DNA of 64,000 bases, taken from NCBI GenBank assembly GCA_025024175.1, contig QCXZ01000064.1, positions 3,472,001-3,536,000 of the forward strand. Reading direction: 5' to 3'. The notes below the pieces were generated by a model, which made no database searches, was not told the origin of the DNA, and was given only the letters and a program-made list of their open reading frames with translations. This document shows positions 61,401-64,000 of this stretch, piece after piece. Source of the DNA: Rhyzopertha dominica. Taxonomy: Eukaryota; Arthropoda; Insecta; Coleoptera; Bostrichidae. A program made the translations under genes and the position numbers. Every line of letters starts with the position of its first letter. The first letter of the stretch is position 1.

Positions 61401-61419
61401 ATATAGTATAATAATAGTG

Positions 61420-61475
61420 ACAGCGATCTGTCCGAAAACATATTATCTTACATTATGGACGCCGAAAGCATTCAC
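61420..61475. repeat. Partial copy of the 15.6-kb hairpin repeat
   Basis: GCGATCTGTCCGAAAACATA and the following TTATCTTACATTATGGACGC match 15786-15830 with a few substitutions. It directly follows the tyrosine-recombinase pseudogene. Confidence 0.6.
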
Positions 61476-61479
61476 CCTC

Positions 61480-63650
61480 GTATTCTAAATACTGATTAAA
61501 ACATGATTTTTATAGTAGAAATAAATAAACTCTAGCCTACAAAAAATGGCACTGCCTATACGCAAAAAAAGTGAGTGCGAGATCGTGCATTGTGACGTCA
61601 CGTGTAAGTGAATACATTACAAGACATTTTATGACACAGAAGTCCAGCTAGTAATTTTTTTCACGCCTGAATTTTTTCAGACTGTGGTCACGATGTAAAG
61701 GTTAAGAACGAATCAGAATAGCCCTTTACCTACAGGACCGTATCGAGAAATTCAGAAAGCGCCCTTCGGGACGAGCGATCATTCAAGCCATTATCGAATC
61801 CCTGCCGCCATCACAGTGACCATCACGTTGCGTTATACACTCGTGTTTTTCAGCGGCGCGTCCTGTTTAATCGTTTTAATTAAGATATATTAATAAGGGA
61901 GTCAATAAACGCGTTAGTTCTTGGTTAGCCTAGAGATATTTCTGGAACACACAGAGAGGATTATATTCACTATGCCTGTCAGACGCATCTGGCCGCAAAG
62001 TTGAACACCTGGGCGTATTAAAGCCAACAGATATCGCAGAATTATACGGTGGCTCGATAAAACAGGTACCTACTTTAGTATGCGGCGAACACTTGATTAA
62101 ATGTCAAGTTTTCCGTACAGATGTGCGTTTCGAGTACGTCCAGCAAAATGGGCGTATGAATTTGCAAACGTATTATATAATTTTTCTTATTAGTAAACCA
62201 CTTTTTACTTGGGTTTCAAAATTTAGTATGTGCATAGAGAAGTGATGTGTCAAAATGTCAAAACGAGAATTATTTTACACCCCAACACCCCAAAAAGCCC
62301 AAAGAACATGCGTTACTGAAGATTACCATGACACACTTCTATTTGAAGACTGATGGTTCCAGAAATTCTTGGATAGCTTACTTGAAATAGGTGTACCAAC
62401 ATCGTCTTGGAAAAAGTAATAGATTAATAAAAAAATCTGTTGAAATTTCTGCTTTTGCATTCAGTCGATGTAAATAAGATTTTTTGAAACATGCATCAAT
62501 TAATAAACAAAAATATAACGTAATTCCTATGGTTATAACTGAATAATACTCCTATTTATATAACTGATTTCCATTTAGCCTTTGAACCTTCTGGCTAATT
62601 ATACGAGTACATCTGTATATGAGATGATATTTTGATTTCATCATTGTAGAACATTAGTTAAGCTGCACGTGACTTTTGTCTCAACATTTAATAAATTAGC
62701 AAAAAAACCATTTTTACACACACAGAAGTTGAAGCTGTCTTTATTACTCCAAGATATTCAAAAAGTGTGTCATATAGATCGATCAAGCATATCAAATTGC
62801 AAATTGACACTTTGAACATTTGGTCTATTTTCATACGTATTTCTTGAAGCCTTATTTTCCACTTGTAGCTTATACAATAGAAATGCTGGATTCTTGTTTA
62901 CTTATCCAAAGATATTCGAAAATTCAAAATGATGTACATTTATATGCGTTGAAAACTAAGTTGTCGATGACATGTTGATACGTTTTTTGTGATTGCGTCA
63001 AGACGATAAGTCAACACTTTGGCACAAAAATATCTAGTACTAAACCTTTCAACTAGTTTTGCATTTTAACAAAACGATCGCAAATTCTAGAAAATATGAC
63101 TTGTCTCAAGATTCAACAGGATATCTATTTCTGTCATTCCAGAAAAAACAATTATAGCTCTAAAGGATGTTTTTTAATGCGACATACAAGTTCGTCGAAG
63201 AAATAATATAACTGACGGCAAGCCCATAAAACAGAATTTGGTTCAAGTTCTTAAACTAGAAAACTAAAATAGAATACGTAAACGCTGTGTTCCGTTAGTG
63301 AATCATGCAGTTTTAGAGTTCTGATAAAACGTATACGTCATTTTGGATTTGACGTAATAGTATCGGAGATCATAAAATGAATATAGGCTTTTCTTTTAAA
63401 CAGCTTGTGTTTACATAAAATCCATCTGATAAACACTATTTTTTTACGTTCCATTATCAGTCACTAAGACGTAGAAACAGCTGGATATCTGTTTTGTTCG
63501 GATATGTCAAAACTATCAGTGACGTCCGTTAACTGGAAGCACTATTGTTTTACATAATACCGGATGTTGATTGGTTTCTTGAACAGGGTTTGTCAAATTG
63601 TACACTTAAAAAAAAAACTTGTTTATCTAATGGAGATAGACGAAAATTAA
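61480..63650. other. Unassigned AT-rich stretch
   Basis: No open frame above about 60 codons with recognisable content on either strand and no repeat structure that I can defend. A short GC-richer block at 61720-61870 has no match elsewhere in the window. Confidence 0.4.
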
Positions 63651-63659
63651 TGTCGATGT

Positions 63660-64000
63660 CTGAGGGTCAGTTTTAACAAGAAATTCGATGGTGAAAGCTG
63701 CAGTCCGAAATCTATCGTAGTATCGGTGATACAGGGTGATTTTCCAAAATCTGCGTTTTGGAAAAATGTCTGTAAAAAGGAAAACTAAGCAAGAAATGTC
63801 TTTACAAATGTTCGAAATGTTAACCAGCTTGATCTATGCACATACGGCATCTTTTCTGAACACTCCTTGCCGAGTTGATTATGTCTAAATGAGTGAGGGT
63901 AATATACCCCATCGCCGGATTTGACTCCTTTAGATTTTTTCTCAAGGGCTGTTTTTTTGTGCCAAATGACATAGTGGTTGAAGGACATTTAATGTAGGTA
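63660..64000 (+). pseudogene. IS630-type transposase C-terminal remnant, cut by window end
   Basis: CAGGGTGATTTTCCAAAATCT at 63733 resembles an element end also seen near 56.4 kb. Further on, the plus strand reads SPDLTPLDFF at about 63915-63945, the last-Asp block of DUF4817-type transposases. The rest is broken, and the sequence stops at the window edge. Confidence 0.55.

Noticed and set aside
1..64000. CRISPR arrays, bacterial operons, rRNA or tRNA genes
   Set aside because: None was seen. The window is eukaryotic nuclear DNA, and I could not identify any tRNA cloverleaf or rRNA segment by reading.

Overview
This is an insect nuclear genome segment. It is AT-rich, carries scattered N ambiguities, has spliced genes with GT-AG introns, and holds many decayed transposable elements. 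The gene set (Disabled, ion transport peptide, mitochondrial tyrosyl-tRNA synthetase, LYPLAL1, iPLA2-gamma) and the transposon mix are consistent with a holometabolous insect. A beetle is my guess, but the sequence does not prove the order.

Host genes, left to right. (1) A serine/proline/arginine-rich protein on the minus strand (7249 to 2041), with two exons around a 4.2 kb intron that contains a transposon; I do not recognise the gene. (2) Mitochondrial tyrosyl-tRNA synthetase on the minus strand (13436-11181, seven exons, 452 aa). (3) LYPLAL1-like serine hydrolase on the plus strand (13966-14778, three exons, 230 aa), divergent from (2) across about 530 bp. (4) Disabled (Dab), an endocytic PTB adaptor, on the minus strand (26970-16551, fourteen coding exons, 1365 aa), with two introns full of transposon debris. 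(5) Two iPLA2-gamma (PNPLA8) paralogs arranged head to head: minus 31395-28563 (582 aa) and plus 32565-35480 (538 aa). They share exon lengths and diverge from a 1.2 kb spacer. (6) Ion transport peptide (ITP/CHH family) on the minus strand, with a common exon at 45660-45407 and alternative 3' exons at 39736-39616 (ITP-L), 39052-38950 (ITP) and a possible third at 38858-38711. In genes (1) to (5) the exon sums are exact multiples of three. In ITP each alternative splice also stays in frame.

The rest is mostly mobile-element remains. There are several IS630/Tc1/mariner groups: three copies of a wide-spaced DDE family resembling Sailor, a DD41D-like element with about 260 bp inverted repeats, two mariners, a Tc1, and several C-terminal stubs. 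There are also a hAT fragment, three Penelope-like reverse-transcriptase fragments, one 5'-truncated non-LTR retrotransposon and pieces of another, a Crypton/DIRS-type tyrosine recombinase pseudogene, and two families of strongly palindromic non-coding repeats. From about 46 kb to the right end I see no confident host gene.

No single clearly new biological system stands out. The best leads are the inverted PNPLA8 duplication, the possible third ITP 3' exon, the near-perfect long palindromes at 58.6-59.0 and 60.2-60.4 kb with degenerate hammerhead-like motifs in some repeats, and an unexplained GC-rich coding-like block at 59.0-59.4 kb.
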